Source: Benincasa hispida (Eukaryota; Streptophyta; Magnoliopsida; Cucurbitales; Cucurbitaceae). Taken from it: DNA of 64,000 nucleotides. The stretch spans positions 33,318,172 through 33,382,171 of the forward strand of contig NC_052350.1 of the NCBI RefSeq assembly GCF_009727055.1, given 5' to 3'. The notes below the pieces were generated by a model that saw only the letters and a list, made by a program, of their open reading frames with translations, was not told the origin of the DNA and searched no databases. Below, piece by piece: positions 45,711 to 58,603 of this stretch (position 1 is its first letter; each line of letters begins with the position of its first letter). Position numbers and translations under genes: made by a program.

Positions 45711-46898
45711 ATAGTGCTAAGTTCTTAAACAATGCTGGCTTGCATTGATAAAATATGTTAGCTTGCGTCCAAAAGCATTAAGTTTATAATATTTTGGTCG
45801 CATGCGTTCATCGCATATGAACAATTAATTTTTGTATTTTTATGCAAAATATGCATTGACGCAAGGCAAAAAGAGCGATCGCAAGAGATCAATGGACGAG
45901 CGTAGCATTACCACAAGGCTTTGCGGTGATTTATGTTCGTAAACATCTGCTCAAGAAGGATTGTCACATAGAGCCAGTGGAACTTGGTGGGAGCATTTGG
46001 GTGGAAGGCATAATTAATCATGATGGGACAGAAAGTTGATGACGGTCGAATCCGAATTAAGTTGACAGCCGCTAATGATAACAAGTACATTCAGCTTTTC
46101 GGTGACAAATATTCGACACATCAGTCGGGGAATTAAAGTTATCCCATCTGTGCAATCATAAGAGAGAAGCTGCCCTTCACCCTGAAGCTCTATAGATACC
46201 AAAGGCATCCTTCAGAAAATGGGTTAACAAGTTCACCTGTTCACCGATTTAGGAGCTCTAGCCGTGTTCATAGTTTTCTTTTATTTTTAAGGCGGAGGAA
46301 GGGAAGAGTAGAGATGCCAGAAGATCGCTCAAGGAAACTTGAGAAAGAACCCGGAGGCGTAAAAGCAAAGAGTGGGTCGACTCTCGCGAGAGTGAGATTA
46401 TCTTTTGAACAAGAGTAAAAAGACAGTGTAAAAGTCTGAGAAGCAAGAGATTGCTACCAGCCTCTTTATTCTCTTCTTACATTGTTATTTTGTACTTCAT
46501 CTTTATATTTATACAATGGAAGTTCTTATTTTGCATCTGTTCACTCTCTTAGTACGCATGAGTAGCTAAACTTGTCAAATAGGTTGAGAAGAACTAAGCT
46601 AACATGACCTAGGAAGTTCATTGCTTACGATCATCTTGTGTTATGTTATGTCAAACATCCCTTTAGAGCTACTCGAGAGAAAGTCTAAAGAAAGAACCTA
46701 AGACTTGAGAAAGCTAGGTTAGAATCTAGACTCGAGAGAGCAAGATTTAAACTAAATAAACAAGAGACAGGGACTTAGAGATAAGCTCTATTTGCCAACC
46801 TACATCGCATGCATCCTAGAGATAAGAATGATATTATGTGGTCGCCTTATTTATGTGTGTGTCATTTTGTCATCGCATAAATAAGAATAGAGGCTTAT

Positions 46899-48558
46899 TG
46901 ATAACGGACAGAATGCACGTTATCATAGTGCTAAGTTATTAAACAATGTTGGATTGCGTTAATGAAAAATGATAAATTACATCCATTAAGCATAAAATCT
47001 ATAATATTGCGGTCGCGTGCATCAGTACATCGGAATTATTGATTTTTGTATTTTTTGTGTAGAATATGCGTTAACGCATTGCAGAGATTGCGATCATAGG
47101 AATTCATCGGTCGAGCACAACTTCATCGCAAGACTTTGCATTGATCGCGATCGCAAATATTCACCCAAAAAGAATCACCACAACATGGTGGGCGCATCTA
47201 GACGAAAGAACAATTAAGATTGATGGGACAGAAAGCTGACAACAGTCAGATTCAAATTAAGTTGACAGCCGATAATGGTCATAAAATACATCCAGCTTTA
47301 TTGATGACAATTATTCGGCACATCAGTCAGGAATTAAAGCTGTCCCATTTGTACAACCAGGAAAGAGAAGCCGCCTTTCACCTTTTGATGCTCTATAAAT
47401 ACCAAGTGCATTCTTCAAAGAAGGGGTTAAGCAGTTGATTAGTTCACCATTTTTAGTTTACGACTCTGTCCATAGTTTTCTTTCACCTTTTTAAGGCGAA
47501 CGCAAGGAAGAAGTTGTGTCGGTAGATCGTTCTAACAAGCTTGGGAGAGCACCAAAAGCTACTAAGACGGAGAGAGGGCCAACTCTTGCAGAAGCGGGAA
47601 TATCTTTAGTTCAGAATAGAGATTCTAGTGTAAAAAGCCTCGGTCAGCAAGGTATTGCTACCAGGCTCTCTACCTTAACTTCCATTAGCATTTTGTACTT
47701 AACTTATATATAAGAATGGAATTTCTTTCTCTATATCTGTTCACTCTCTGTGATTCACCCATGACTAGCTAAATTAGTTGAATGGGTTGAGAAGCATTTA
47801 GCTAGCACAACGAGGGAATCTTTAGTCTTTGTGATTATCTTGTTTATGTATGCTTCATTCGTCTATTAGAGATACTTGGGAGGGTAGTCTAAGGATAGGA
47901 TCTAGACTTGGGAAGGTCAGGTCAGAATCTAGGTTTGGAAGAACCAGATTAGAACGCATAAATGAGAGATAGGCGCTTAGGGATGAGAACTATTTGTTAT
48001 CAAGGCATAGCATGCATCTTAGCAATAAGATATGATTGTATGTGGTCACCTTGCTTTCTTACATTTCGCATCAACGCATAGGACAAGAGTAGAGACTTAG
48101 GAATAAGCTCTATGGACATTTTGCATGCAACACTTGCATCTTAGATTTAGGAGCATTGCATTTACATTGGAAAATGACTTGTTGTGCATGGTAATAACAT
48201 GATCGCATAGTCTGACGCATTCCCAAGTAACGCTAACTAAAGATCTTCTCAACCCGTTCATCGCATACTCGTTGCATCTATCAACGCAACTTTGTTTCTC
48301 AAATCCGCCACATTTATTTATTTCCCTTTATCAACACAACAACAAACCAACCACTTCATTTATTTACCCGGTTACCGCAAAGTTTTCATAAGAAAATTAT
48401 CAATACAAACTATTTTCACAAGTCCCTGTGATCGACCCTGGACTTACCAGGAAACTCAAGGGAATTTATACTTGAATTCCGCTGGGGAAACTTGAGTGCA
48501 CAACGCAAACCCATCAACGCATTCCATCCATATTTTCATTCAATAAAATAACGCATCA
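46899..48558 (+). repeat. Solo Athila LTR family II, nested
   Basis: 1,660 bp, TGATAACGG to GCATCA, flanked by perfect CTTAT at 46894-46898 and 48559-48563. It lies inside another LTR of the same family. TATAAATA at 47394-47401. No internal region, hence a solo LTR. Confidence 0.93.
47394..47401 (+). promoter_or_regulatory. LTR TATA box
   Basis: TATAAATA in CTCTATAAATACC. The same occurs at 53472-53479. Confidence 0.6.
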
Positions 48559-49008
48559 CTTATGTGTAGGTCCTATAGACTTATCGCATATATCGCATGC
48601 GTTCTAACATTAGAAGTCGTAGCATTCGTATCGAGAGATGGTTTACTATTGTATGTGTGTTGCATGATCGCATAATATGAATGCATCCTAGGAAATGTTA
48701 GCTGAAACCCTTCTCAACCCGTTCACCGCATACTCATCGCATCGTCTGTTTTATCAACTCTTCTCGAACTCCACCACATTTATTTATTTCATTACCGCAA
48801 CAAACAAAACCAAAAACTATTTGAGTTACCGGTTACCGCAAAGTTTTCCTGAAAATTACCATCGCAACCTGTTTTCCCAAGTCCTTGAGTTCGACCCTGG
48901 ACTTACCACTGGGGTTTACACTTGGATTCCACTGAGAAAACATGAGTGCTCAACGCATTTTCATCATCGCATTTCATCCATAATTTCACATCATAAAATA
49001 AAGCATCA

Positions 49009-49444
49009 GCTACTAACAGCGTGATGGGTGAAATGTCAACCTCACCTTTTGATACTCCTGAGGTATGCGTTCATGCTTGATTTCTGAAGTACCAACGCAT
49101 TCCACCGCCCTTGCGTTCATCCCTCTATTATGGTTATTACTCTGTAGCTGCAACTTCTATGTGATGGACACATACGATTAATGGCCACAACATCCATGTG
49201 TCGAACGTATGTGATCGCCTCTGCGATGGTGAGATTCTCCGCATGCGATCAATTCCTACGTTAGCTACAAAAATAGACATTTGGACGCAAAATAACGCAT
49301 AATAGTGGGTTAGCCAAGATTTTCAATGTCAATCGACGCAAGCTCGTTTTCTCATGAATTCTTAGTATAATCACCGCATATTCTACTTAACAGCTCTCAT
49401 AATTCTAAATAAAGGCCTATAATAACGTACATTTCTGCCCATCA
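49009..49444 (-). repeat. Athila LTR fragment, family related to 50898-52656
   Basis: On the minus strand it starts TGATGGGCAGAAATG at 49444. It aligns with 52150-52656 and is cut at 49009 by the neighbouring LTR. Its terminal hairpin is shortened by a deletion. Confidence 0.6.
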
Positions 49445-50897
49445 TCAATGATGCCTAGCTTAGCCGCGCCCCTAACCAACGCATGGGGCCTTCATGCGTC
49501 CAACATGGGCCTTGCCAAGCACCACACTTTAACTTTAGTTAACCTTGGCCGCCACACACACACAATGCCTCATGTGTCAATGCTCCCTAACATCAACGCG
49601 TCAATGCTCCCTAACACCAACGCATGCCTATGCTGCCAGCGCCAACCTTTGCCACATTAAGACTAAAGTGTCCTCAACCATCCTTTAACCAATGCAACTT
49701 CTTCAATTTGCATGTCTTCTTATGCGCCCACCTTAGTTTGCATGAATCCAAGACATCCCTTAGTTAGCCAATAGTCCGGATGAGTTAGCAACTCAGCCTG
49801 TCCTCCAAGTTTTCCTCGTCATCGATAAACTTCTCTCATGGTCGCATATCTTTGATGCATATCCTTACCTTTGCTCATGCATCCATCAAAACCAACGCAT
49901 ATTCTTCATCGCATGCCACTGCCATACCAATCTTGTCCTATGCTTCCGTGTGGCCTTAATCTTAGATATCTCCTAGCGTATAATCACATTACTACTGCAT
50001 GGTCAAAGCTTTATTAACGCATGACTAGCTTCAACGCATAGTTAGTCCTCGGGCCACCAACATCTTCAGCTCAGCGTCTAACATGTAAACATGCCCTGCC
50101 TTAGTCATATGCGTCCAACTAAGCTTTTCAAGGCCAACGCATAGTCCAAATAACCGTATTCTCTTTTTCCATGCTTAGCCTTATGATCGATGCATACCTT
50201 ATAGGTCGTTGCATAGTAACCCTCAACATATGACTTTGCCACTGCTTCACTCCTTGGTGCTTGCCTCAGACCATCGCATACCTCATCGCACGCTGCCTAG
50301 CCTTATTGCGTAGCCCACATTATTGTTTTGCCTTTGCATTACATAGCCCCAGCGCATCATCGATGCCTATCGCCTTGCGCTCATCGTGCAGCCTAGCCTC
50401 ATTGCATAGCCCCAGCACACACCATCTTCCTATCGCCTTGCGCTCATCATGCAGCCTCACGTACAATTATGCGATCACCCTTGCGCAACGCCCCAATGCC
50501 CAGTGCCCACGCTCACGCGCAACTGAGTGCTCACTCCTTGCGCACATCACCTTGTGCCAACCGGCTTGCTTGTGCGCGTCTGTCACTACCTCGCCTTGCC
50601 TTAGGTTGTCGCCAACGCTCAACCACATTTCGACGCATGAGCAGACCACTCACGCCAACACTTGGCCAATGCTTTCATGCCATTTCACGGCTACTTGGCG
50701 CTCATACTTTGCCTTGCCAAGCATCACATTCCAATGCATGATGCCTAGCTTAGTTGTGCCTCTTACCAACGCATGGGGCCTTCATGCGTCCAACATGGGC
50801 CTTGCCAAGCACCACAATTTAACTTTAATTAACCTTGGTCGCCACACATACACAATGCCTCATGCGTCAATGCTCCCTAACACCAACACATGCCTAC
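49445..50897 (-). repeat. Ty3 LTR material rich in ACGCAT, with a 165-bp repeat
   Basis: A block starting ATGATGCCTAGCTTAG occurs at 49447-49615 and again at 50738-50897. The stretch between resembles 32640-32970. Open frames here, up to 241 codons, are Cys/His/Ser-rich by composition, not conserved, and I reject them as genes. Confidence 0.6.
50893..50897. other. Target-site duplication CCTAC, left copy
   Basis: Matches CCTAC at 52657-52661 on the other side of the solo LTR. Confidence 0.85.
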
Positions 50898-52064
50898 TGT
50901 TGGGATATAATTTAGGGACATATTTTGTTTTGTTTTATTTTTATCATTTAAGGACAGATGGGTTTGAACATGAAATCATGCGTTAGACATAACTGATGCG
51001 TTTTCTCCTATGTGTCTGAGGTCATGCGTCGGAATGATGATGCGTTAATCTTAGCATGCAATGATCACGCGTTCCTATCACAAGTTTTCTTACGCTTGCG
51101 CCAAGTATAACACAAACGCAAGTTTCTCGGGTAATCCGAGGTCAAACACAGGGACTTGTCACTCAATAATATTTGTGAGGTAATGCGTTTGAGGCGATGA
51201 ATAAAAATAAAAATAAAGCGAAGAAGGTTTAAATGTTTTACACACTACTCCTACTCCTAACTAAACAGATTGAACAATAGAAGACTTGCAATGAGAATAA
51301 GTAGAGACACAACAACCAAAAACGCATAGTAATGTTTACCATCTTAAATCGCCCTAGTAATCCCAGCTCATTGCACTAACGCATCACACCTCTCGGTGGT
51401 CAGCCGCATGACTATATCTCTATAGTGCATGGTTGCGTCGAGCATAAGATTGTGTGTATCTCTAGAAATAATACGAACCTTGCTTAGCGCGTTCCATCCC
51501 TTACCTTCTCAGGTAGTTAGACGCGGCTACTTAACTTATAGACAAGCAATGTAGCATCCCATAGACAGACGCTGCCATAGCCTTTCACCAAGCAAAGAGG
51601 ATTAACTCACTATACTCGCACAATGCACACCTCTCGGTGGTTGCTACATGCGTCCTATCTCTAGGCTACACGATTAAGCATGCGATTGACTTTGATAAAT
51701 AAATGCTGAAGATAAACTATGATAGAGATGAAGATGATGAAGATGATGAAAAAGATGGTAATGAAGGAGTTAAGATTTGCATTGATCACAAAATATCTTA
51801 ATATCTCAAGCTAAAATGTAATACAATACAGAGATTAAAAGGGAGATGAAGGACTCTACGTCAAGGCTGTCGGTGGTGCCATGGTTGATTGGTGGAGATG
51901 TCTCTTTCAAGCTCTATCTCTGACGATTGCTCTGATCGTCACTCGGTCTGGATTGTGGAGATGAAGAATTCTCACTGGAAATCTCTTTCAAGCTCTCATC
52001 TGTGATCACAAACTTCTGCCTTGAGGCAGAAGCTCGGATGTCTCAAAATGAAGGTCTCAAGGGC

Positions 52065-52072
52065 TATTTATA
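52065..52072 (-). promoter_or_regulatory. LTR TATA box
   Basis: TATAAATA on the minus strand within the solo LTR. Confidence 0.6.
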
Positions 52073-52629
52073 GAATTTGGACGCCGATAGCTGTAATGAT
52101 GGAGGTATGGCTCACTACTACTTTTGTCGCGGTATGGGCATGGTCACATCGCCTTATCTTGTTGATACTCCCAAGGTATGCGTCCGAGCTGAATTTAGCT
52201 GAAGTTATCAACGCGTTCTACCCATCTTGCGATCTTCTATTATGGTTGTCACTCCGTGGCCGCAATCTCTATTTGTTCACTGTGTTCTCCATGCGTTGGA
52301 CGCATGCGTTTACCGCAACTTCCATGCGTCGAACGCATGCGATTACTGCAACTTCCATGCGTTGGACGCGTGGGTTGCCGTCTGCGTTCATCTTTTGCGG
52401 TCGCCTGGCTTCAGCGCATGCGTTTGTCTGTGATTACTTATTACAAACGTATGCGTTTGATTCCTGTGATAGTGACAAAAATAGATACTTTGGCATGGAA
52501 TAACGCATAATATTGGGTCAGTGAAGTTTTAGGTGCTTAACGACGCAAAATTCAATTTTTCACAAATTTTAAGTATTATCACTGCATTTTCTACCTATTA
52601 ACCTTCATAATTTTAAATAAAAGGCTTAT

Positions 52630-52656
52630 AATAATTGGCATTTTTGCCAGTTATCA
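52630..52656 (-). other. LTR-terminal hairpin, AAAA loop
   Basis: Arms GATAACTGGCA and TGCCAATTATT with one mismatch. Loop AAAA instead of GAAA. Confidence 0.65.
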
Positions 52657-52969
52657 CCTACTCTTGGCTTCTATACTTAACCAATTTTTCACTTGCCAAC
52701 ACAAAGCCAACCTAGAGTCCTATTTCCACACTTAGAATTTTCTTCTTCCTTTTTCTCTAACCTTTTTCCTACAACATAAAATTAACTTTTACCTTGTTTA
52801 TCACCCTACACTCGCTTAAGTAGGCAAATGGGATTCGAGTTTCACAATTATTTCTCCCTTATGAAATTTTGTCCTCAAAATTTGCTCGGATCTATTCCTG
52901 TTTAAGGTTTCACAACAACCTTTGTTGCAAACCTCCATAACCTTCCCTTATTACTACGCTTCCACTGCG
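52657..52969 (-). repeat. Chromovirus-type LTR segment
   Basis: TTTTGTCCTCAAAATTTGCTC and AAATGGGATTCGAGTTTCAC resemble the LTR end at 16600-16660. It is interrupted at 52970 and continues at 54621. Confidence 0.6.
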
Positions 52970-54615
52970 TGATAAAGGGCAGAAATGTACGTTATCATAG
53001 TGCTAAGTTATTAAACAATGATGGATCGCATTGATGAAAAATGATAAATTGCATCCATTAAGCATAAAATCTATAATATTGTGGTCGCGTGCGTCAACGC
53101 ATTAGAACTATTGATTTTTGTATTTTTTTTTTTGTGCAGAATATGCGTTAACGCATTACAGAGATTGCGATCATAGAAATTCATCGGTCGAGCGCGACTT
53201 CACCGTAAGACTTTGCGTTGATCGCGCTCGCAAATATTCGCCCAAGAAGAATCACTGCAACATGGTGGATGCATCCGGACGAAAGGACAATTAAGATCGA
53301 TGGGACAGAAAGCTGACAGCAGTCGGATCCAAATTAAGTTGACAGCCGATAATGGTCACAAAGTACATCCAGCTTTATAGGTGACAATTATCCGGCGCAT
53401 CAGTCAGGAATTAAAGTTGTCCCATCTGTACAACCAGGAAAGAGAAGTCACCTTTCACCTTTTGATGCCCTATAAATACCAAGTGCATCCTTCAGAGAAG
53501 GGGTTAAGCAGTCAATTACTCCATCACTTTACAAGTTCACGCCTCTGTTCATAGTTTTCTTTTCCATTTCACGGCGGAGCTAGAGAAGAGTGGTGACACC
53601 GGAGATCGTCCAAGGCGGCTTGAGAGAAAACCTTGGGGCGTAAGAGCAGAGAGCGGGTTGACTCTCACGAAAGCGAGAATATCTTTAGAGCACGAGTAGA
53701 ACAGTGTAACACCTGTTGGCAAGAAATTGCTCCAGGCTCTTTACTATACTTGCATTGTTATTCTGTACTTCATCTTTTATCTATTCAATGGAAGTTATAT
53801 TTCTACATCTACTCACTCTCTTAATACGCATAAGTAGCTAAACTAGTTGAATGGGTTGAGAGGAACTAAGCTAACATGATCTAGGAAGTTCATTGCTTGT
53901 GATTGTCTTGTTTTATGCTGTGCGAAACATCCCTTTAGAGTTGCTCGAAAGAGAATCTAAAGAAAGAACCTAATGTCTCGAGAGAGCTAGGTAAGAATCT
54001 GACTTGAAAGAGCAAGATTTGGCCTGCATAAACAAGAAATAGGGACTTAGAGATAAGCTTTGTTTGTCAACGTGCATTGCATGCATCCTAGGAATATGAA
54101 TGATATTATGCGGTCGCATATTTGTGTGAATGTCATGTTGTCATCGCATAAATAGAAATAGAGGTTTATGTGTAAACCCTGTAGACTTATCGCATGCGTT
54201 CTAGCCTTAGAAGCCATGGCATTCACACTGAGAGGTGGTTTACTATTGTAAGCATGTTGCATGATCGCAAGGCATGAATGCAACCTAGGGAGTGTTAGCC
54301 GAAACCCTGCTCAACCTATTCACTGCATATTCATCGTATTTCCCGTTGCCAACTCTTTTCGAACTCTGCCTCATTTATTATTATTTTCATTAACGCATAA
54401 CAAACCAACCACCTTATTTATTTACTGGTTACCGCAAAGTTTTCATAAGAAAATTATCAACGCAAACTATTTTCACAAGTCCCTGAGCTCGACCCTGGAC
54501 TTACCAAGAAACTCAGAGGAATTTACAGTTGGATTCCACTAGGGAAACTTGAGTGCACAACGTAATTCCACCAACACATTTCATCCATATTTCCATGCAA
54601 TAAAATAACGCATCA
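52970..54615 (+). repeat. Solo Athila LTR family II
   Basis: 1,646 bp, TGATAAAGGGC to GCATCA, flanked by CTGCG (52965-52969) and CTACG (54616-54620), one mismatch. TATAAATA at 53472-53479. Confidence 0.88.
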
Positions 54616-55190
54616 CTACGCTACTTTGATATTAGCTTCCTTAGTTTGTCCAACGGTACTTCTCCTAGCTTCCTGGCTAGTCCTCGAACCAAACTATTTA
54701 CAAATAAATTTTCTATCTCAAATTCTAATTGAGAATAACTTTAATTCGTTCTTACCTTTCTCGATGGATCTTCAGGTAGCATTGTGAGTTCCAGCTTGGG
54801 TTGTCTGCTAGGTCTGCAACTTTCGTTGTTCCTCTAGTCTAGCTTTGACTAATTCCCAGGTTTCTCTTAAACCTATGGAATCGACTTTACCACACAAGCC
54901 TCAGGTTTTCCTAAACTCAAACCTCAAGTTTCCTATAAACTTATGCTCTGATACCATTCTGGGCTTGCTCTTGTTCAAAATAAATAACACTTTGTGTTTG
55001 TACATGCATGACAAAACTTAAACAAATTTTCAAACTTGTCCTGAAATGGTGCAATACTTTTTGATTGCCTAATTGATTGTGGGTATGATTCTAGTTGACA
55101 ATTGAGACTCGAGTAGGGAACATTATAGTTTGACAAACTGATTATTTGTGTATGATTGCTTCTTCTACCTTGCTTGAGGACGATCAAGAG
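54616..55190 (-). repeat. Ty3 LTR and leader remnant
   Basis: Continues the segment cut at 52969. TGGTATCAGAGC on the minus strand at about 54948-54959 may be a primer-binding site. No coding sequence recognised. Confidence 0.5.
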
Positions 55191-56340
55191 CTAAGTTGGG
55201 GGTATTTGATTACATCGAAAATGTGTTATCCTCTTCTACTTAATTTGAGATTTTTTAAGCTATTTAATGTGTTTAAATTGATTGTTTTGTAGGACTCGAG
55301 TGTACAAGAGGTTGAATGAAATGTTCGGGACAAAAAGGCAATTAAATGGCCAAGTTAAGAGCTAAATTGCTCAAAAGGAGAAAGTTGGCCAAGGAAATTG
55401 AAGATTCTACCCAAATGGAGCGTCGCAATGCTAAATTGAGCGTTGCATGACACTGAAAGGAAGTAGCTACCCATTCCATGAAGAAAAGAGTGCATTGCGA
55501 TGCTAAATTGAGCGTTGTGCGACGCTGAAAGGTAGTAGCTACTCAATTCGTGTAGAACAGGGTAATATCGCAATGCTAAATCGAGCGTTGCGATGCTATA
55601 AACATGAAGCAGACTTGTTGAAAACAGGGTAGCGTCACAATGCTGCAACAAATTCTATAAATAGTCGATTTGTCCGAGTTTAGGTAACCATATTTCGACT
55701 ATTCGATCGCCACACTGTTCCTGCTCAATTTCTCCCGCTCTTCTATCCAATTTCTTGATTTTTCTAGCCCCTTTGATGCCCATAGACTTTAAGGATTCAA
55801 TTAGACGATGATTTGTGAATAAAGGGTAAATACGTAGCTTGGGTTTCATAGTTTAATTCCATTCCATTTCATTCTTAAGACTTGCTTTGTAATTCTGTTG
55901 AGACAATTATGAACTTATGAAATTTATCTTGAATTCATATTCAGTTGTCTTGCATGGATAATCTGACAAATTAGCTATGTTTGTATAATTGATTGCTTTG
56001 ATTGGCCCTAATTTGTAATCGTTAGGTAGTCATCACCTCGAAGCAAGGGTTAAGTAAAGTTTGTGAAGTTAAATTGGAATTTCATTTAATAAGCATTACT
56101 TTCTAACCTAGATAAATTTCGCTCGAATAATTAATTAGACGAAAGAAATCGATCGTTTGGCTTAGCTTTGCCTTTAATCTTAATACATGTTGATTTATTG
56201 ATTAGTTGAGGATTTTCGCTTTTATATCTAATTTGTTCCTCCTTTTTCAAGGAAATTCAAGTGATTACGACCCTAACTTTTGAATAGGATTTGATCGATT
56301 AACAAAGAGAAAACTAAACGTATATGACAAAAATTAGAAT
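55191..56340 (+). repeat. Tat/Ogre-like LTR with polypurine tract
   Basis: CTTGAGGACGATCAAG and CTAAGTTGGGGGT (55191-55203) precede TTTGATTACATCG, the usual 3' LTR junction of Tat-lineage elements. The LTR has three repeat units at 55418-55597, TATAAATA at about 55649-55656, and a leader. The right end was not found. Confidence 0.6.
55418..55597 (+). repeat. Three inverted-repeat units, about 74 bp apart
   Basis: Each unit has CGCAATGCTAAATTGAGCGTTGC or a variant, so arms of the type AGCGTCGCAATGCT and AGCGTTGCGACGCT can pair around AAATTG. Units lie at about 55418, 55492 and 55566. Confidence 0.75.
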
Positions 56341-56466
56341 TAAACTATAAAAGCCAAAAAAAAAAAAATAGAAAGAACAAAGGAGTAAGCAAATAAACTC
56401 AAAATGAAGAACAATTTATAAGGTAAACTGCTGTAGAATGATTGAAAATACATAATCTAAGTACAT

Positions 56467-57656
56467 GTTTGATAACGTTTCGATTTTTTTTTTTTTTTTT
56501 TTTGTTTCTTGTTCATGTTTTCTGTTTCTTGGTTTTTAAGAACTAGACACAAGAATATGTTTGGTAACTATTTTTTTAAAAAAAAAAAAAACAAAAACAT
56601 AAACTTTTTTCTTATTTCTTATTTCTTATTACTTGTTCCTCGATTCTTTATTTTGTTTTCCAATTTTCTGGCTTTTAAGAACTATAAATAGGAATATATT
56701 GATAACTATTTATGTTTCTTACTTCTTGAAAAAAAAAAACAAAAACAAAACTTTTTTTATGACTATTTCTTATTTCTTGTATTTTTTTCCCCACACGTTT
56801 TCCTTATTTTATAGTTTAAATAATTTAATTATATAAAATAAAAAAAATATTTAATATGCTTCTTCCAGATAGATAATATGTATGTATGCATGCATGCATG
56901 TATGTACGTATAACACATTAAAATATAAAAAAATTTACATTGTCAAATACAACATGATGCAAAATTAACAACAATAATACAATTGTTTCTATCTTTCAAG
57001 TGTTGCTCAAGTTAATTTGCAATATTATTTCTCACTCGATTCATTTATCTTAAATGATGTCGACTCGAATCTAGCTTAATTATATTATTATATAAATGTT
57101 ATAGTTGTAAAATACTAAAAGTGAAGCTAAGTAAATATTTAGTGAACAATATATATCGTTAAATCTGAGATGGTTTCAAATGTAGTAAAAAAAATTATAA
57201 TTCAAAATAATATATAAATATGCATATTTAAATCTAAATATTATAAATTTAGAATTTTAGAATTAAATTAATCTATAAATATACCTATTGCAACATTAAG
57301 AACTATACAAAATTAAAGAAATAATAAAATGAAAAGGTCATACAAATAAAAGAAAAAATGAAAAATGAAAATGAAAAAAGGGTAACTAACTTGTGATTCG
57401 AACCCAAGACACAGTCAGGTAAAAGTTTATTGTTGTACAAGAAGATAAAGAGAGGACTTTGTCTATCGATAGAATTTTATAATATAGAAACAAAATAGGA
57501 ATAGACTATTTTCTATAGTTTCCAAAATTAATTAACCCATTCAAAAATGTTTCTCAAATTTTAGAAACAAGAGATGTGATAGATTATCAAGCAAGTCTAT
57601 TTCTTAAAAAAATGTAAAATAAAAACAGGAAACAAAAATCGGAAACGTTATCAAAC
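56467..57656. mobile_element. TIR DNA element, non-autonomous, 1.19 kb
   Basis: Left end GTTTGATAACGTTTCGATTT and right end its reverse complement with one extra base (AAATCGGAAACGTTATCAAAC). The interior is AT-rich with long A and T runs and no transposase. The target-site duplication is unclear, so the superfamily is open (hAT or Mutator are possible). Confidence 0.7.
56878..56910. repeat. ATGT/ATGC microsatellite
   Basis: Tandem four-base units ATGT, ATGC and ACGT variants inside the TIR element. Confidence 0.9.
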
Positions 57657-58603
57657 AGAACCTAAATTGCTGAAAAATTAAGATAAATGAAAGAAATACA
57701 TAAATTAAATTGAAAATAAACTTACTACAATGAATAACAATACAAAGAAGTTAAAACCTTGAAAAACGAAAGGTGTACACTAGTTTTGGATCTAACTTGA
57801 TTCAATCTTGGTCAAGATGAATCAAGAAATGTCGACCCCAACTTTCGAAGGTGACCAAATCTGTGCAAATGCTACAAACTTACTCTTTAAGAAACAACTA
57901 AAAATAGCAACTAGAAGGAAAAATGGAAGTGCAATAAAAAACTTCTTGTGTTGGAGAAGGAAGAATGTATGATGAATTGAGAGCTTTGGGAGTCTTTATA
58001 TAGATCTTAAGAGGTAGTGGCTATTGTTGAAGATGAGGACTCATGGATTGCCCTAATTTGTCAAAATTAATGAGAAAATCTCTAGATTATTTGGCTTCAA
58101 TTTGGAATGAATAAATTTTCTGAGTCTTTTGTGGAATGCTGCAACAATTTGGCTTCAATAAATTTTCTGCAAAAATACATAAAAATTAAAAAGTTTCTTG
58201 CCAACTTCAATTACTTCTTTCACAACTATGATTTAAAATGTTATCTATGAATTATTTGCTATTTAAGCTTGATTTTCTATGCAAAAGACAAAATATATGC
58301 ACTTCTATATCAAAATACTTAGGTTTAGTAGCTAAATAATTCTAAAGAATGAGAATTATCACTGTTGCTCCGTGAGTTCCGGCAGAGTTCCAATTGGGCG
58401 AGTCCCCTGAATTTGAATTTGGGTTTTGGATGTTTTTAAGCACCCATTACGTTTTGGCCTAAGATCTTGTTTGCCCGTTGTGTTTGAAGGTTAGATTTGG
58501 CGTTTTGAAGGAATTCGGGGGACTGTTCAGCAAAATTATGGTTTGTGTTTGGCAAGTTTTAGTGAGTATTTAAGATTTTCAAAGCCCTTTTTTTTTTTTT
58601 TTT
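57657..58603. other. AT-rich retroelement remnant, no gene seen
   Basis: A minus-strand TATATAAAGAC near 57995-58005 suggests an old LTR promoter. 58380-58580 resembles a chromovirus LTR leader. It ends with a T-run at 58588-58604. Confidence 0.4.

Larger units (their letters stand above)
45684..49008 (+). repeat. Athila LTR family II, 3' LTR, split by a solo LTR
   Basis: Starts TGATAACGGGC and ends GCATCA. Its parts 45684-46898 and 48564-49008 sum to 1,660 bp, exactly the length of the inserted LTR. The insertion point is marked by CTTAT. It has a degenerate TATA (TATAGATA, 46191-46198). Confidence 0.88.
50898..52656 (-). repeat. Solo Athila LTR, related to family III
   Basis: 1,759 bp on the minus strand, from TGATAACTGG at 52656 to CCCAACA at 50898, flanked by CCTAC. 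Terminal hairpin, TATA box at 52065-52072 and the conserved block at 51070-51160 are all present. Confidence 0.88.

Noticed and set aside
50261..50986. 241-codon plus-strand frame
   Set aside because: It crosses a solo LTR boundary at 50898, is repetitive in composition and has no recognisable domain.
52021..52503. 160-codon frame with repeated MRWTHAFTATS units
   Set aside because: It is translation of the ACGCAT-rich part of a solo LTR, on the opposite strand to its transcription.
54948..54959. TGGTATCAGAGC as proof of an intact element
   Set aside because: It is only a primer-binding-site match; no gag follows on the minus strand.
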